A DNA stretch of 64,000 nt from Chloroflexota bacterium (GTDB lineage Bacteria; Chloroflexota; Anaerolineae; Aggregatilineales; Phototrophicaceae), in assembly GCA_011523735.1 (NCBI GenBank), contig WTGB01000165.1:62001-126000 (forward strand). The letters are read 5' to 3'. A model generated the notes under the pieces. That model was not told the origin of the DNA. It saw nothing but the letters and a program-made list of their open reading frames with translations, and ran no database searches. Both the position numbers and the translations under genes were made by a program. Shown here piece after piece: positions 9,706 to 18,165 of this stretch (position 1 is its first letter; the number at the start of each line of letters is the position of its first letter).

Positions 9706-11352
9706 CTAGGCGACAGCCAGGAGTCGGCGTATCGTCAGAGCCAGATGAAGCGCCAACCTAGTTTCCGGGCGATTCAGGTCGATACTTGCAATTTCGTTGA
9801 TGCGGTTCATCCGATACAGTAAAGTGTTGCGATGTACGATCAGCGACTCGGCGGTCTGCGATAAGTTGCCATGACAGTTGAAGAAAGCTTCGAGCGTCTT
9901 GATCAGATCGGCGTTTTGCCGCATATCATATTCGGTGAGAAGTCCCAGGGTGTTCTCGCAGAAATCGCTAAGCCTTTCGCGATCTGAAAGGTTCAAGATC
10001 AATTGATAGACGCCGAGATCGCCAATAAAGAGGGGGATATCGGTCTGAAGTCGCTTCGCCAATTCCTTCGCCTGCACCGCATCTCGATAGCTTGAGCGCC
10101 AGGCATTTACATCGCGCGCTACCTGACCTAAGCCTATGACGACTCGATTCTGTGGATATTGTCGTCGGACTTCCTGGCTAAATACATTCGAAAGCTTCAG
10201 ACTGTAATCAATCGGGTCGGTCCCATCGGTGGCGTGAAAAACGACAACTTCGCCTTCTTTTTCACGCGTCCAAACGAGCGCCGATGCGTCTTGGGCGGCG
10301 ATCATGGAATTGACCAATGTTTCCAGTCGGCGCAGTGACGGTTGATCGGCGCTGCTCCAGGACAATACGAAGGCGACATGAGTCTGTGTCATATTGTGGT
10401 TGAATCGCTCGCCCTGTCTTATTGCCTCCTGCTGGGTCACATCACCAAGCAGCAACCGATCAAGAAAGGTACCGCGCAGTCTCTTTTCCGTTTCGTTGAC
10501 GGCTTTCTGTTTCGCCATTTCCAGCGCGCAGGCAGCCGCACCGTGTTCACAGACGAGTTGATCAACTTCGTCCAAGTCGCCTTCTCGCCCGATGATTGAT
10601 AAATAGCCGCGCCCGACATTCTTCGTGACCACAGGTGCAACCAACCTGGCAACGCCGGAGATGGGTAGAGCCTGCATCAGTACGGGGGGATCCAATTCCA
10701 CAACCCGATGCCGGTCGTGCAACTCGACGGGTAAGTTGTCTTGCTTTTTGAGGAAGTATTCGACATCGTCCCAGATCCCGATAAGATTCGGCTGGAGTTT
10801 GTGCGAGATTGTGTGAAGCCGTTTATCTTGAATGATGACTGTTTTCTTTGTCAAGCGCGCCATAGCCCCGATAAGTTCGTTCATACCTTCATTACGCGAA
10901 GATATTTGCGTCAACTGGCGATATATCTGTGAGCCACGCCTCCCAATTTGGCTCTTGCGGTTTACAAGTAAACTAATGATCGTTTTCTCTACATCGCGAA
11001 CTCGAACATCATCAGACAAAGACAGCACCGGCACATTGAATGACTTTGCTTCCGCCAGTGCGGTCGTGCTTACCAAGCCACAGAAAACTACAGCAGAAGC
11101 ATCGACTTTCGCCGACCACTGGATGAGCTCCGTATCACTATGTGCTTTTGGGGGATTGCTCAATGGCGCGATCAAAATGAGCTCGCGCTGCTGCACGCTC
11201 TTGGAGGCAATATCGTCTTCCGGGTGGATGACAGTCGTCCAGGTGATTGAACGATCCAGCAAGCCCTCGCCAGATAGAATGTGGGTGCTTAGCGGCAGTG
11301 CCAGTTTGCGTATTTCTTCGACACTGAGATCAGTTGCTCGTGCAGTAGACAT
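9706..11352 (-). CDS. PucR-family transcriptional regulator (paralog 2)
   Basis: The 548-aa protein has the same architecture as the regulator at 2931: an N-terminal PucR domain ('RKLALPLSTHILSGEGLLDR'), a central GGDEF-like region and a C-terminal HTH ('GNLSQTAESLIVHRNTLLYR'). It is transcribed in the same direction as gltB and immediately upstream of it, separated by a 338-base gap, so it may control gltB or be co-read with it. The C-terminal halves of the two paralogs align without gaps, which suggests an old duplication. No Shine-Dalgarno is visible before the ATG, as for paralog 1. Confidence 0.87.
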   Translation of the reverse strand: MSTARATDLSVEEIRKLALPLSTHILSGEGLLDRSITWTTVIHPEDDIASKSVQQRELILIAPLSNPPKAHSDTELIQWSAKVDASAVVFCGLVSTTALAEAKSFNVPVLSLSDDVRVRDVEKTIISLLVNRKSQIGRRGSQIYRQLTQISSRNEGMNELIGAMARLTKKTVIIQDKRLHTISHKLQPNLIGIWDDVEYFLKKQDNLPVELHDRHRVVELDPPVLMQALPISGVARLVAPVVTKNVGRGYLSIIGREGDLDEVDQLVCEHGAAACALEMAKQKAVNETEKRLRGTFLDRLLLGDVTQQEAIRQGERFNHNMTQTHVAFVLSWSSADQPSLRRLETLVNSMIAAQDASALVWTREKEGEVVVFHATDGTDPIDYSLKLSNVFSQEVRRQYPQNRVVIGLGQVARDVNAWRSSYRDAVQAKELAKRLQTDIPLFIGDLGVYQLILNLSDRERLSDFCENTLGLLTEYDMRQNADLIKTLEAFFNCHGNLSQTAESLIVHRNTLLYRMNRINEIASIDLNRPETRLALHLALTIRRLLAVA

Positions 11353-11680
11353 TGTGGTTACATTCTGTTGAAATCTACCTTGGGCTTTGTAATCTCAACT
11401 TCCTGGCCGACCGAAGCCGACATTGTCGGAAGATATATATATGTACTTATGTCCGAGGACCCATTAGATAGATTATACAGTGTCTTATGCAATCTGCCTA
11501 GCATTCCTATGTCAGAAGCTCTATATAGTGACAGTAGATTTTGACATAGAGTTTTGTTGTTTCCATGATTTCTTCGCAAGCGGCCGGGCCCATAACATCA
11601 TGTCCGACGCGATCCCACTGTCAGACCTGTTGCATGCGTACAGCCTCTTGCCAATCTATCGTGATGAAGTCTGAGAACAG
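11353..11680. other. Intergenic region, no gene recognised
   Basis: This 328-base AT-rich stretch is upstream of the second PucR-like gene and downstream of the leftward three-gene cassette. ORFs of 73 aa (minus) and 64 aa (plus) overlap each other here and have no recognisable content. It probably holds the promoter of the regulator. I see no convincing terminator for the cassette. Confidence 0.5.
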
Positions 11681-12103
11681 TTACAGTTGACGCTCTCGCA
11701 TCAATTTGCTGTAGGCGCCTTGCCAGTCTTTGGGATCCCGTGTCATGCGGTTTATCTGGATATCTGATACGTGAGGGAAGAGGCCTATCATGACATCAGG
11801 CAGTTTGTCCCAATTATCCGTCTTTATCAGGTCTTCCAAGGACTTTGCCATGAGGGATGCCCACCACCATTTTTGCTGAAATTCGTCAGACTTTTTCCAG
11901 TAGCCGCGCTTTTCCCAGGCGCGCATTGACTCCTCAACTGTACTGTCGATACCTCGAAGGCAATAGACTAGCCAGGCGACTGAGTCCCTTGTTTCCTGGG
12001 TGATTTCTTGCTGTTGGCTCAGCCGGCGCAGAATCTCGGCGATGGTGCGCATATAGGCGCTGCGGCGTTTACCCGGGCTATTTGTGTTGATTACCCGCGC
12101 CAT
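11681..12103 (-). CDS. Conserved hypothetical protein, third gene of unknown cassette
   Basis: This 140-aa, mostly helical, soluble protein has no signal peptide or membrane segment. Its most distinctive segment is 'AWEKRGYWKKSDEFQQKWWW', which resembles a motif I remember from unnamed Chloroflexota proteins. It starts three bases after the stop of the 146-aa gene, so the two are surely cotranscribed. No catalytic motif is visible. The function is unknown; the basic N-terminus (GKRRSAYMR) would be compatible with nucleic-acid contact, which is a guess. Confidence 0.75.
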   Translation of the reverse strand: MARVINTNSPGKRRSAYMRTIAEILRRLSQQQEITQETRDSVAWLVYCLRGIDSTVEESMRAWEKRGYWKKSDEFQQKWWWASLMAKSLEDLIKTDNWDKLPDVMIGLFPHVSDIQINRMTRDPKDWQGAYSKLMRERQL

Positions 12104-12106
12104 CAG

Positions 12107-12547
12107 CTATGCCTTCGCTTCTTGATTTGAATGATGGGGCCTAATGCCACGATAGATCCTTACGCCACCTATCGTCTTCAAGATTTTTCCCGGATCCCGC
12201 CCGGTAATATCTCCCAGTTCAAGTGCGCTCAACGGCTGGTTGCCGTTTACAAGCAGAGCGCGAAATACGCTGTCGATCAGGCCGATATTCTCGCCGATAA
12301 AGTCTTCGCCTTTGGAAGACTCTTTGATCGCCAGACGCAGCGTATCCAGTTGAAAGACTTCACCTGTTTCGGGGTGGACGTAGTCAAACACCTCGCGCAG
12401 ATCGCGATGCTGTAGCGCTTTCTGTTGCTCTTGCGACAAATGGGTGAGAAGATACACCTGCAAGTCGTCACGACTGTGTTCCCACCAAGTGTAATCTATG
12501 TAGAATTTCGTTTCGACACTCGGCTTTATCAGGTAACTCAGGGACAT
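12107..12547 (-). CDS. Conserved hypothetical protein with wHTH-like C-terminus
   Basis: The 146-aa protein has an N-terminal half rich in aromatic and acidic residues ('YIDYTWWEHSRDDLQVYLL'). The C-terminal half (about 88-135) reads like a winged helix: 'DSVFRALLVNGNQPLSALEL', then 'TGRDPGKILKTIGG', then a 'RIYRGIRP' wing. It sits between the 525-aa and 140-aa genes with short gaps (16 and 3 bases). The tryptophan-rich start and the HTH suggest an adaptor or DNA-linked role, but I cannot assign a function. Confidence 0.75.
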   Translation of the reverse strand: MSLSYLIKPSVETKFYIDYTWWEHSRDDLQVYLLTHLSQEQQKALQHRDLREVFDYVHPETGEVFQLDTLRLAIKESSKGEDFIGENIGLIDSVFRALLVNGNQPLSALELGDITGRDPGKILKTIGGVRIYRGIRPHHSNQEAKA

Positions 12548-12563
12548 CTGTCATTCTCTTTTG

Positions 12564-14141
12564 CTAATTGCTCATCTTCCAGTAGTTGCCGCCGACATAA
12601 TCAAAATCCGGATTGGTCAGCAATGTCGCAAACATGGGTCCCGGCGGACACCGTCGCAACACGTTAAGCGTACTGTACAGGACTTTGGAATGAACTGTAC
12701 CCTGAGGATTTTGCTTGCTCAACTCGGGAACCAGTCCACGCAGTAACTCCGCCAAGTGCACTCCCTTGGCCTGGAGTTCCTTACCTAAGCTGTCGACTTC
12801 CGGCAGATTGGTTACGCCGACGATGATCATCTCATCATAATCAGAGCCGATGGCGCGTTTGGCTGTCTGGCATCGCAACTGGTTGCCTTCAAGCCTCTCG
12901 ACTACTGGTATCCATTCGGTTCGTGGGCGATAGGTGTCAAACTCGATTTCGATCCGGCTCTTGTCATTGGTCGGGTTCAAATACACGTATGCACCGACTG
13001 GCAAATGGTGCTTCTGGTAGAGCGGCGCCAATCCGACAACGTACTTGAATTCATGTACAACCCAACAGGGAAACTCCTGCTTGTCCAAGGCATCGACGAT
13101 AGTTATCGCAATCCGTGGGGTCTTGGCGGCTGGGAATACATATTTTGTCTCGGAATTAATGGGCAAAGTACCAACGCGCCGATGTGGATAAATCAAGGTC
13201 AGACTGACTTCTTCTTCTGGTCGAGGAGAACTTACTGGCGAATACTCATCATCAAGATCGTATTCCAATTGCAGCATTTCGCGCGTAAAGAGGCTGCGGT
13301 CAAACTCCACTGGGCTATAATGCAAAACCGTGGGAACCTGCCGCACCAAGCGCGGCAACAATCGCGTCAGATGCCAAAGCACAGTACCGGCTGGGCCCAC
13401 CTCGTCGAAGCGTTCATCTTGGTTCATACGATAATTCAGCGAAAACACCTGCAAAGGCAAGGGAGCATCGCCCAAGCCTCCAATTTCGCTTAAGATTTGC
13501 TCTGTCTTGAGCGGGCCCCCATCATGCATATCGAGCACAGCTTCAGCCAGGTGCAGATGCCCAATATCTACATCCAGCAATAGCTCGCGAACGAACCAGG
13601 TGCCGGCCAGCCGTATGAGATCAGGATTATGCTCCAGGGCATCGTTGATTTGGGCAACGATACTGATATCGGGGTCATTTAGTATGTCGGCAAATGTATA
13701 GTCTGCTTTGAGTTGGCTAGGATGCCTGTTCAGCGTATCGTCGTTGAGGGGATGTTCATTGTCGTAAGCGGTTACGAACTCGCGCAAATGATTGTCTGGT
13801 TGTTGATGTGTGTCGTCGAATTCGACGGCAGCCACCTTTATTGGACTCAAATCAGTACTTCTGCCATCGCGAACGCTGAGGACTCGGGCGGTAGCATAAT
13901 CAAGATGAGAAAAGGTAAGTCGATCACCGACCTGGTAACTATCGGATGGTCGGTATACTTTTGCGCCTTTATACTGTTGCGCAAACCGTTTCCGCTCTTC
14001 GTCTTCCCTTTTCTTGATGATCTCAGAAGCGAGTTCCATGGAGGAGAGTGGCGTCTCTTTTTCTAGCAGGAGATTGGTTATGTCTTCGATATCGTCAGCG
14101 CTGATCGAGAAGCTATATGCCCAATGTTGTGCCGGCAGCAC
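12564..14141 (-). CDS. Conserved hypothetical protein, 525 aa, multi-module with HARE/wHTH-like domain
   Basis: This is the first gene of the cassette. It starts at GTG with a GGGGGAT ribosome site; upstream the frame is open for about 30 codons without another start codon. Visible modules are: an N-terminal HTH-like segment (about 15-50, 'LLLEKETPLSSMELASEI'); a small beta-barrel-like segment (about 66-125, 'YQVGDRLTFSHLDYATARVL'); and a winged helix resembling HARE-HTH/RpoE-delta (about 190-265, 'LNYRMNQDERFDEVGPAG'). A long C-terminal beta-rich domain (about 305-525) carries 'GWERYH'-unrelated but distinctive motifs such as 'KFYVVGLAPLYQ'-like and 'PQGTVHSKVLYSTLNVLRRC'. No nuclease, ATPase or methylase motif is recognised. 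The function is unknown. Confidence 0.78.
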   Translation of the reverse strand: MLPAQHWAYSFSISADDIEDITNLLLEKETPLSSMELASEIIKKREDEERKRFAQQYKGAKVYRPSDSYQVGDRLTFSHLDYATARVLSVRDGRSTDLSPIKVAAVEFDDTHQQPDNHLREFVTAYDNEHPLNDDTLNRHPSQLKADYTFADILNDPDISIVAQINDALEHNPDLIRLAGTWFVRELLLDVDIGHLHLAEAVLDMHDGGPLKTEQILSEIGGLGDAPLPLQVFSLNYRMNQDERFDEVGPAGTVLWHLTRLLPRLVRQVPTVLHYSPVEFDRSLFTREMLQLEYDLDDEYSPVSSPRPEEEVSLTLIYPHRRVGTLPINSETKYVFPAAKTPRIAITIVDALDKQEFPCWVVHEFKYVVGLAPLYQKHHLPVGAYVYLNPTNDKSRIEIEFDTYRPRTEWIPVVERLEGNQLRCQTAKRAIGSDYDEMIIVGVTNLPEVDSLGKELQAKGVHLAELLRGLVPELSKQNPQGTVHSKVLYSTLNVLRRCPPGPMFATLLTNPDFDYVGGNYWKMSN

Positions 14142-14461
14142 GGTGTAACATCCCCCGGAAGTGCAGATATTGGATGTGAAAAAGACGCCGATAGATGCAT
14201 CATAGAATGAGTGCGCAACGCCGCTGCAATCCTACTCTAGCGCGCGATACCTAGTCAAGCGCAACTTCGCCCTAATCCAGCCGATTTAGCCATCTACCAG
14301 GGAAGAATGCGCACAATATCAATAAGCCTCATTCACAATTGGAGGGACATCTGCCTGATTTCCGCATCCTTGTAATAGCCAAGCCGCTGTTGACCAGCAT
14401 CAAATGCTCAGCTATACTGCCCGTTTGTGACTAGATGGAATGGTAGATAGAGGCTGAATAA
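14142..14461. other. Divergent intergenic region between unknown cassette and rpmH
   Basis: This 320-base region holds the rpmH promoter (separate entry) and presumably the leftward promoter of the cassette. I looked for DnaA boxes because rpmH often neighbours dnaA/oriC. None is present in this gap, and dnaA is not adjacent. Confidence 0.55.
14390..14418 (+). promoter_or_regulatory. Sigma-70-type promoter of the rpmH-rnpA-yidC-jag cluster
   Basis: TTGACC and TATACT are separated by exactly 17 bases, about 43 bases before the rpmH ATG. This is one of the best -35/-10 pairs in the window and fits a highly expressed ribosomal-protein gene. Confidence 0.78.
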
Positions 14462-14641
14462 ATGTCAACCAAACGCACTTGGCAGCCTAAGGTTCGCCGG
14501 CGCAAGCGTGTGCACGGGTTTCGCAAGCGCATGAGTACGCGCGGAGGCAGGAATATATTGAAAGCTCGCCGCCTTCGTCGGCGCCATAAGCTTGCCGTAA
14601 CCCCTAATCACGTCAAAAAGGTCAATTGGAACGCTAGCTAG
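14462..14641 (+). CDS. rpmH: 50S ribosomal protein L34 (missed by ORF track)
   Basis: The 59-codon ORF is below the ORF-track length limit. Its translation is strongly basic and typical of L34: [20 protein letters not shown], then '[20 protein letters not shown]'. The C-terminus is slightly extended compared with the usual 44-46 residues ('[18 protein letters not shown]'). It opens the classical rpmH-rnpA-yidD-yidC-jag order, with rnpA starting three bases after its stop. L34 sits in the large ribosomal subunit. Confidence 0.95.
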   Translation: MSTKRTWQPKVRRRKRVHGFRKRMSTRGGRNILKARRLRRRHKLAVTPNHVKKVNWNAS

Positions 14642-14644
14642 TCC

Positions 14645-14986
14645 ATGAAGTCCGCCCTTAGGTTGCGCCGCCCGGCAGACTTCGCCCGCGTAAGACGATA
14701 TGGTATAGTGCAGCGACATCCAGCTGTGATCATCAGTGTTTGTGCCAACCAACTTGTACGCAATCGATATGGAATACTGGTCGGAAAACAGTTCGGCATT
14801 GCCGTGATTCGGAATCATGTAAAACGACGCTTGCGGGCTGTATTAAGGGAATTGCATCCGCAGCTGCGGCAAGGCTTTGACATAGTCGTGGTAGCGCGGG
14901 GCGCTTTGAAAGCGCAACCCTTCAGTGAATTGAGACGTATTCTTAACGAGTTGTTCGCGCGAGCGCGGCTAATTGAGACTTCCTGA
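14645..14986 (+). CDS. rnpA: Ribonuclease P protein component
   Basis: The 113-aa basic protein assists the RnpB ribozyme in trimming tRNA 5' leaders. The family RNR signature is present as '[15 protein letters not shown]' (about 58-72). The N-terminal '[14 protein letters not shown]' corresponds to the usual 'F..v...g' start. It begins three bases after rpmH and ends one base before the preferred yidD start, so translation is probably coupled along the cluster. Confidence 0.95.
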   Translation: MKSALRLRRPADFARVRRYGIVQRHPAVIISVCANQLVRNRYGILVGKQFGIAVIRNHVKRRLRAVLRELHPQLRQGFDIVVVARGALKAQPFSELRRILNELFARARLIETS

Positions 14987-14987
14987 A

Positions 14988-15209
14988 ATGCTACAGTGGA
15001 CCTTGCTGAATTCAATCCGTATGTACAAACGTTTTCTGTCGCCGCTGTTGCCGTCAGCCTGCCGTTTCACCCCAACCTGTTCAATGTATGCGTACGAGGC
15101 TATCGAAACTTATGGTCCCGTGAAAGGCACTTGGATGGGCTTCCGACGGCTCTTGCGCTGTCATCCTCTGCACCCGGGCGGGTTTGACCCTGTCCCTCCC
15201 AAGGAGTGA
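14988..15209 (+). CDS. yidD: Membrane protein insertion efficiency factor YidD
   Basis: This 73-aa protein helps YidC insert membrane proteins. The family signature is clear: '[20 protein letters not shown]' and '[20 protein letters not shown]', with the conserved cysteines. The ORF track begins at a TTG (14973) overlapping rnpA. I prefer the ATG at 14988, one base after the rnpA stop. Family length is about 70-85 residues. Confidence 0.94.
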   Translation: MLQWTLLNSIRMYKRFLSPLLPSACRFTPTCSMYAYEAIETYGPVKGTWMGFRRLLRCHPLHPGGFDPVPPKE

Positions 15210-15218
15210 TATTTGAAT

Positions 15219-16388
15219 ATGGCGACTCGTAAGCACATTCTCTTGATCTCTCTCCTGATGCTGGGCGTTTTTACCTTGTCCGCCTGCGTGGGCGCTCGAA
15301 TGGGTGTCAGTTGGCCGGCGGTTGGCTTGATCGATCTCTATGGCGAAACTCATATCGCGCTCGCCTATAACAACGATGTTGTGATACTCAGCCCGTCGAA
15401 TGGCGCGCCAGCCCGCCTGACAAACCCACTCAACGGCGAGGTAATGCGTGACAATGAAAATAATCCGCGTACTTGGATCTTGCGCGGTTCAGATAACGAC
15501 GGCTCGCAGTTTTTCTCGGTCCCTATACGACTTGACGATGAAACAGTACTGGTCGCCGATAACAATAGACGCTTGCTCAAAGTAGATTCTGTGGTTGTTG
15601 ATGTGCAGCGTTCTTATCCGCTTGCAGACAAAGTTTTGACCAACGTGCTTTTGGCTGGTGATACGCTCTATGTGCCGTTCCAAAATGGCGGTCTTAGCGC
15701 GATATCGCTGGAAGATTTCCAGGAAAAGTGGACGCTACCCACAGGCGCCGGTGTATGGGCGCAACCTCTGCTCGTTAACGATATGCTGATTGTGCCGTCC
15801 ATAGATCACTTCCTGTACTCGGTTGATCATTCGACTGGCCAGGTCCGTTGGTCGTTGGATTTGGGCGGCGCGGTCGCTTCAACACCGCTGCTGGCAAACG
15901 GACGCTTATACGTCGGCAGCTTCGACAAGAGCTTCTTCGAAATCTCTCTTGATGGCGAAATCCTCAATGAATATGCTACGCAGAATTGGGTCTGGGGCAG
16001 TCCAGCTATTGATGAGAATGGCATCATCTACCTCGCGGACTTAAGCGGATATGTTCATGCCCTGGACAGCGAGAGTGGCTTACGAGAACGGTGGTCGGCT
16101 CAGGTTGCCGAGCGCGGGATTCGAGCTGGTCCCCTGGTTTATGGCGAGCGCGTCATCCTGGCGTCGCGTGATGGCAAAGTATACTGGCTGGACAAGCGAG
16201 ACGGCCAATTGATCAATGCGCGGGAGATAGATAACCGGCCAGAGCTACTGGGCGACATGATGCTTTTGCAACCGAGCGAGAATCTGAACATCAATGAGCC
16301 GCTCTTGTTGGTAAGTTCAGTAGATGGGGCTCGGCTATTGATTGCGTTTGGAGTCGATGGGCGTCAAGCCTGGGTCTATCCACGCTAG
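15219..16388 (+). CDS. PQQ-type beta-propeller lipoprotein (BamB-like repeats)
   Basis: The 389-aa exported protein has a lipoprotein signal with lipobox LSAC. Repeated propeller blades follow ('YSVDHSTGQVRWSLDLGGAV', 'YVHALDSESGLRERWSAQV'), typical of PQQ-like/BamB propellers. It lies between yidD and yidC, so it may act in envelope protein assembly. In a single-membrane cell it would be tethered on the outer face of the cytoplasmic membrane. An AAGGAG lies 12 bases before this ATG and 6 before an in-frame TTG at 15213; either could be the start. Confidence 0.85.
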   Translation: MATRKHILLISLLMLGVFTLSACVGARMGVSWPAVGLIDLYGETHIALAYNNDVVILSPSNGAPARLTNPLNGEVMRDNENNPRTWILRGSDNDGSQFFSVPIRLDDETVLVADNNRRLLKVDSVVVDVQRSYPLADKVLTNVLLAGDTLYVPFQNGGLSAISLEDFQEKWTLPTGAGVWAQPLLVNDMLIVPSIDHFLYSVDHSTGQVRWSLDLGGAVASTPLLANGRLYVGSFDKSFFEISLDGEILNEYATQNWVWGSPAIDENGIIYLADLSGYVHALDSESGLRERWSAQVAERGIRAGPLVYGERVILASRDGKVYWLDKRDGQLINAREIDNRPELLGDMMLLQPSENLNINEPLLLVSSVDGARLLIAFGVDGRQAWVYPR

Positions 16389-16411
16389 TCCGGCGACTGG
16401 AGCATGATTAA

Positions 16412-17311
16412 ATGTGGGATATAATCCTTAACCCATTTGTAACGATACTCGCCTGGCTATACGCCGCGCTTAACCAGGATATTGTGCTGGCGATCGTCGT
16501 GTTGACCGTTATCATCCGCATTCTGACTTTCCCGCTTTTTGCCAAGCAGCAAGATTCACAGAAGAAAATGCAGCAGATTCAGCCACAGTTGAAGAAACTG
16601 CAAGAGAAGTATAAGGGCGATAAAGAAAAACTCTCGCAAGCCCAGATGAAACTGTATCGGGAAAACAAAGTTAATCCAGTTGGCGGTTGTTTCCCCATGC
16701 TAATCCAGTTTCCGATCTTGATCGGCTTGTATCAGGCGATTTTCTTCGCGCTGGCGGCGACGCCCTTTCAGCTGGTAGATCTATCAGAGCGGCTCTTGAT
16801 ACCCGGTCTGGATTCGCTTATACCACTGCAGCGGATGTGGACGCCCATTCCGCAACTGGCATCGTTGCTTCCCGAACTTGATTTAACGCTGGCGCCGACG
16901 GAAAACCCACCTTATGCGCTAGCACTGCCGCTCCTGGTGTTGGTGACCACTTGGGGGCAGCAAAAACTGACTATGTCCGCCACCGGTCAAAACAGGTCCA
17001 AGAAGGACGACGATGACGATGATGGCGGTGGCGCTGGCGGTCAAGCAGCAGCAATGACGAAGAGCATGACGACTATCATGCCAATTATGTTTGGATTCTT
17101 TTCGCTGTCATTTTCTGTGGGCCTGTCCATCTATTTCGTCACGTCAAACTTAATAGGCGTCGTGCAGTACAGTCCGCAGGGGAAGCGTATGTTGGAACGG
17201 GTATTCGGTCGAAAGAGCACGGACGAGGCGCCGGTGGAAGTAGTTTTTGAAGACGATGAACCCGTCAAGAAGACACGGAAGACTCGAAAGAAAAAACCTC
17301 GCAGAAAGTAA
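16412..17311 (+). CDS. yidC: Membrane protein insertase YidC/OxaA
   Basis: The 299-aa polytopic insertase has the family core: 'FPLFAKQQDSQKKMQQIQPQ', then 'NPVGGCFPMLIQFPILIGLY', and further hydrophobic segments to 'GLSIYFVTSNLIGVVQ'. It lacks the large periplasmic domain of proteobacterial YidC, as in Gram-positive SpoIIIJ types. A charged linker with a run of aspartates followed by Gly/Ala lies between the later membrane segments. The C-terminal tail is Lys/Arg-rich ('KKTRKTRKKKPRRK'), as expected for ribosome contact. Confidence 0.95.
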   Translation: MWDIILNPFVTILAWLYAALNQDIVLAIVVLTVIIRILTFPLFAKQQDSQKKMQQIQPQLKKLQEKYKGDKEKLSQAQMKLYRENKVNPVGGCFPMLIQFPILIGLYQAIFFALAATPFQLVDLSERLLIPGLDSLIPLQRMWTPIPQLASLLPELDLTLAPTENPPYALALPLLVLVTTWGQQKLTMSATGQNRSKKDDDDDDGGGAGGQAAAMTKSMTTIMPIMFGFFSLSFSVGLSIYFVTSNLIGVVQYSPQGKRMLERVFGRKSTDEAPVEVVFEDDEPVKKTRKTRKKKPRRK

Positions 17312-17352
17312 ATCAGCCCCATAGCTACCGGACGACAACAGGTGATGAAACC

Positions 17353-18093
17353 ATGGAAATGATTGAAGTGACCGCCAATTCGGTGCAGGCGGCGATTGAC
17401 AAAGGCTTGGCACAACTCAACGCGAGACCCGGCGAGGTCGTTGTCGAAGTGCTAGAGGAACCAAACACCGGCTTGTTTGGCTTTGGCGCTCGCGAGGCGC
17501 GTGTGCGTCTCGTTTTAATCAGCCGGCGCCGGGAAGAAAGGCAAAATAAATTCGACCCGGACGAGGAGATCGTCAACGAAGCCCCGGCGAATCTTCAGCC
17601 TGAGATCGTTCCTGAAGAGGAATTGGACGAAGATGCCCTTGTTGGCAAACAAGTACTCGAGGAATTGCTCGCCAAGATACGCGTAGACGCGCGGATAGAT
17701 GTCAGTTTGACGAATGATGACGAAGAAGGCGAGAAACCTCACTGGATGTTAAATATCTCCGGCAATCGTGTCAATCGCCTGATTGGCCGCCGTGGCGAGA
17801 CCTTGTCCGCGCTGCAGCATGTTGTTCGCCTTATTTGCAGTCGTCGACTCGAACGTCGGGCGAATATCATCATTGATGCCGGCGGTTATAAGTTGGGCCG
17901 GTCCAAGCGCTTGCGTGGCTTGGCAAAGCGTATGGCGAAACAAGCTGTCCAGCAGGGCAGGACGATCACCCTGGAGCCGATGCATCCTAACGAACGGCGC
18001 ATTATCCATTTGACGCTCCGCGGCCGCAACGATGTGATGACACGCAGCGTCGGCGAAGGCCGAACGCGCAAAGTTACGATTGTTCCAAAGTAA
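17353..18093 (+). CDS. jag: RNA-binding protein Jag/KhpB
   Basis: The 246-aa protein has the Jag order: an N-terminal Jag domain ('TANSVQAAIDKGLAQLNARP', 'NTGLFGFGAREARVRLV'), a KH domain around 125-190 with the GRRGETLSALQ loop, and a C-terminal R3H-like domain ('MHPNERRIIHLTLRGRNDVM'). It follows yidC, as in most Firmicutes and Chloroflexota. KhpB partners KhpA in binding RNA and affects cell elongation in other bacteria; that role is from the family. The start may be this ATG or the next one two codons on. Confidence 0.94.
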   Translation: MEMIEVTANSVQAAIDKGLAQLNARPGEVVVEVLEEPNTGLFGFGAREARVRLVLISRRREERQNKFDPDEEIVNEAPANLQPEIVPEEELDEDALVGKQVLEELLAKIRVDARIDVSLTNDDEEGEKPHWMLNISGNRVNRLIGRRGETLSALQHVVRLICSRRLERRANIIIDAGGYKLGRSKRLRGLAKRMAKQAVQQGRTITLEPMHPNERRIIHLTLRGRNDVMTRSVGEGRTRKVTIVPK

Positions 18094-18165
18094 CAGTTAT
18101 TCGCCAAATCCTTTATTGGCGTCTTCGAGTTTGCGGCAACTTAATTCGGTTGGCCAGGCTTACAA

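Noticed and set aside
13183-13191. Perfect DnaA box TGTGGATAA
   Set aside because: It is a single copy within a coding region (codons for IYPHR). No cluster or AT-rich unwinding region is present, so it does not mark an origin, even though rpmH is nearby.
18102-18121. Hairpin CGCCAA/TTGGCG after jag
   Set aside because: The stem is only 6 bp with an 8-base loop, and no T-run follows. Not convincing as a terminator.
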